This document shows positions 23,822 to 23,839 of a stretch of DNA of 23,839 bases, in pieces. The translations under genes and the position numbers were made by a program. The notes beneath the pieces are model-generated. The model was given only the letters and a program-made list of their open reading frames with translations. It was not told the DNA's origin and searched no databases. Source of the DNA: Anaerolinea thermophila (GTDB lineage Bacteria; Chloroflexota; Anaerolineae; Anaerolineales; Villigracilaceae). The stretch's first letter is position 1, and every line of letters begins with the position of its first letter. The stretch is taken from assembly GCA_020722305.1 (NCBI GenBank), contig DYLB01000009.1:1-23839 (forward strand), in the 5' to 3' direction.

Positions 23822-23839
23822 CCAGCGTCCCGGCAATGG

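Overview
The window looks like chromosomal DNA from a GC-rich bacterium, most likely Chloroflexota and probably Anaerolineae. That placement is inferred from the look of the proteins: RpoC carries a charged coiled-coil insertion near its N-terminus, eukaryotic-like kinase/FHA/VWA proteins are present, and short Chloroflexota-style intergenic repeats occur. No marker search was possible. I see no tRNA, rRNA, CRISPR array, transposase or integrase.

Layout. Positions 1-2640: the 3' end of a probable HAS-barrel protein (+), a repeat-bearing gap, then a glycosyltransferase and a sulfotransferase read leftwards. Positions 2640-7055: a rightward housekeeping run of yqeY, a PgpH-type 7TM-HD phosphodiesterase, ybeY, a diacylglycerol/undecaprenol kinase and an endonuclease IV family gene. 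Positions 7137-8472: a NarL-type response regulator and an Hsp20 chaperone, both leftward, separated by a compact multi-stem inverted-repeat element. Positions 8572-14373: a tightly packed leftward operon of Ser/Thr kinase with a beta-propeller, PP2C phosphatase, DnaJ-VWA fusion, zinc-ribbon FHA protein, 80-residue unknown, and OmpR-type response regulator. Positions 14400-19150: rpoC on its own, without rpoB beside it, with two promoter candidates, a structured leader of about 150 nt and a strong terminator. Positions 19160-20400: a membrane protein whose promoter carries three evenly spaced LexA-like half-sites, and a convergent small membrane protein. Positions 20470-21935: miaB. Positions 21941-23840: a two-subunit CoA-transferase operon, leftward, with a palindrome in its 5' leader.

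How the genes work together. The 14373-to-8572 operon has the parts of a phospho-relay: a writer (kinase with a ligand- or protein-binding propeller), an eraser (PP2C), a phosphothreonine reader (FHA), a possible chaperone/scaffold effector (J domain plus VWA) and a transcription factor. The next gene in the same direction is Hsp20. I propose a cytoplasmic phospho-signalling module linked to protein quality control; this is the most interesting part of the window. The yqeY-pgpH-ybeY-dgkA run joins translation quality, c-di-AMP turnover, rRNA maturation and lipid-carrier recycling, a common kind of bacterial neighbourhood.

Limits: all calls come from reading motifs and spacing by eye. Family names are firm where catalytic motifs are complete. 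Promoters, operators and regulatory links are predictions.
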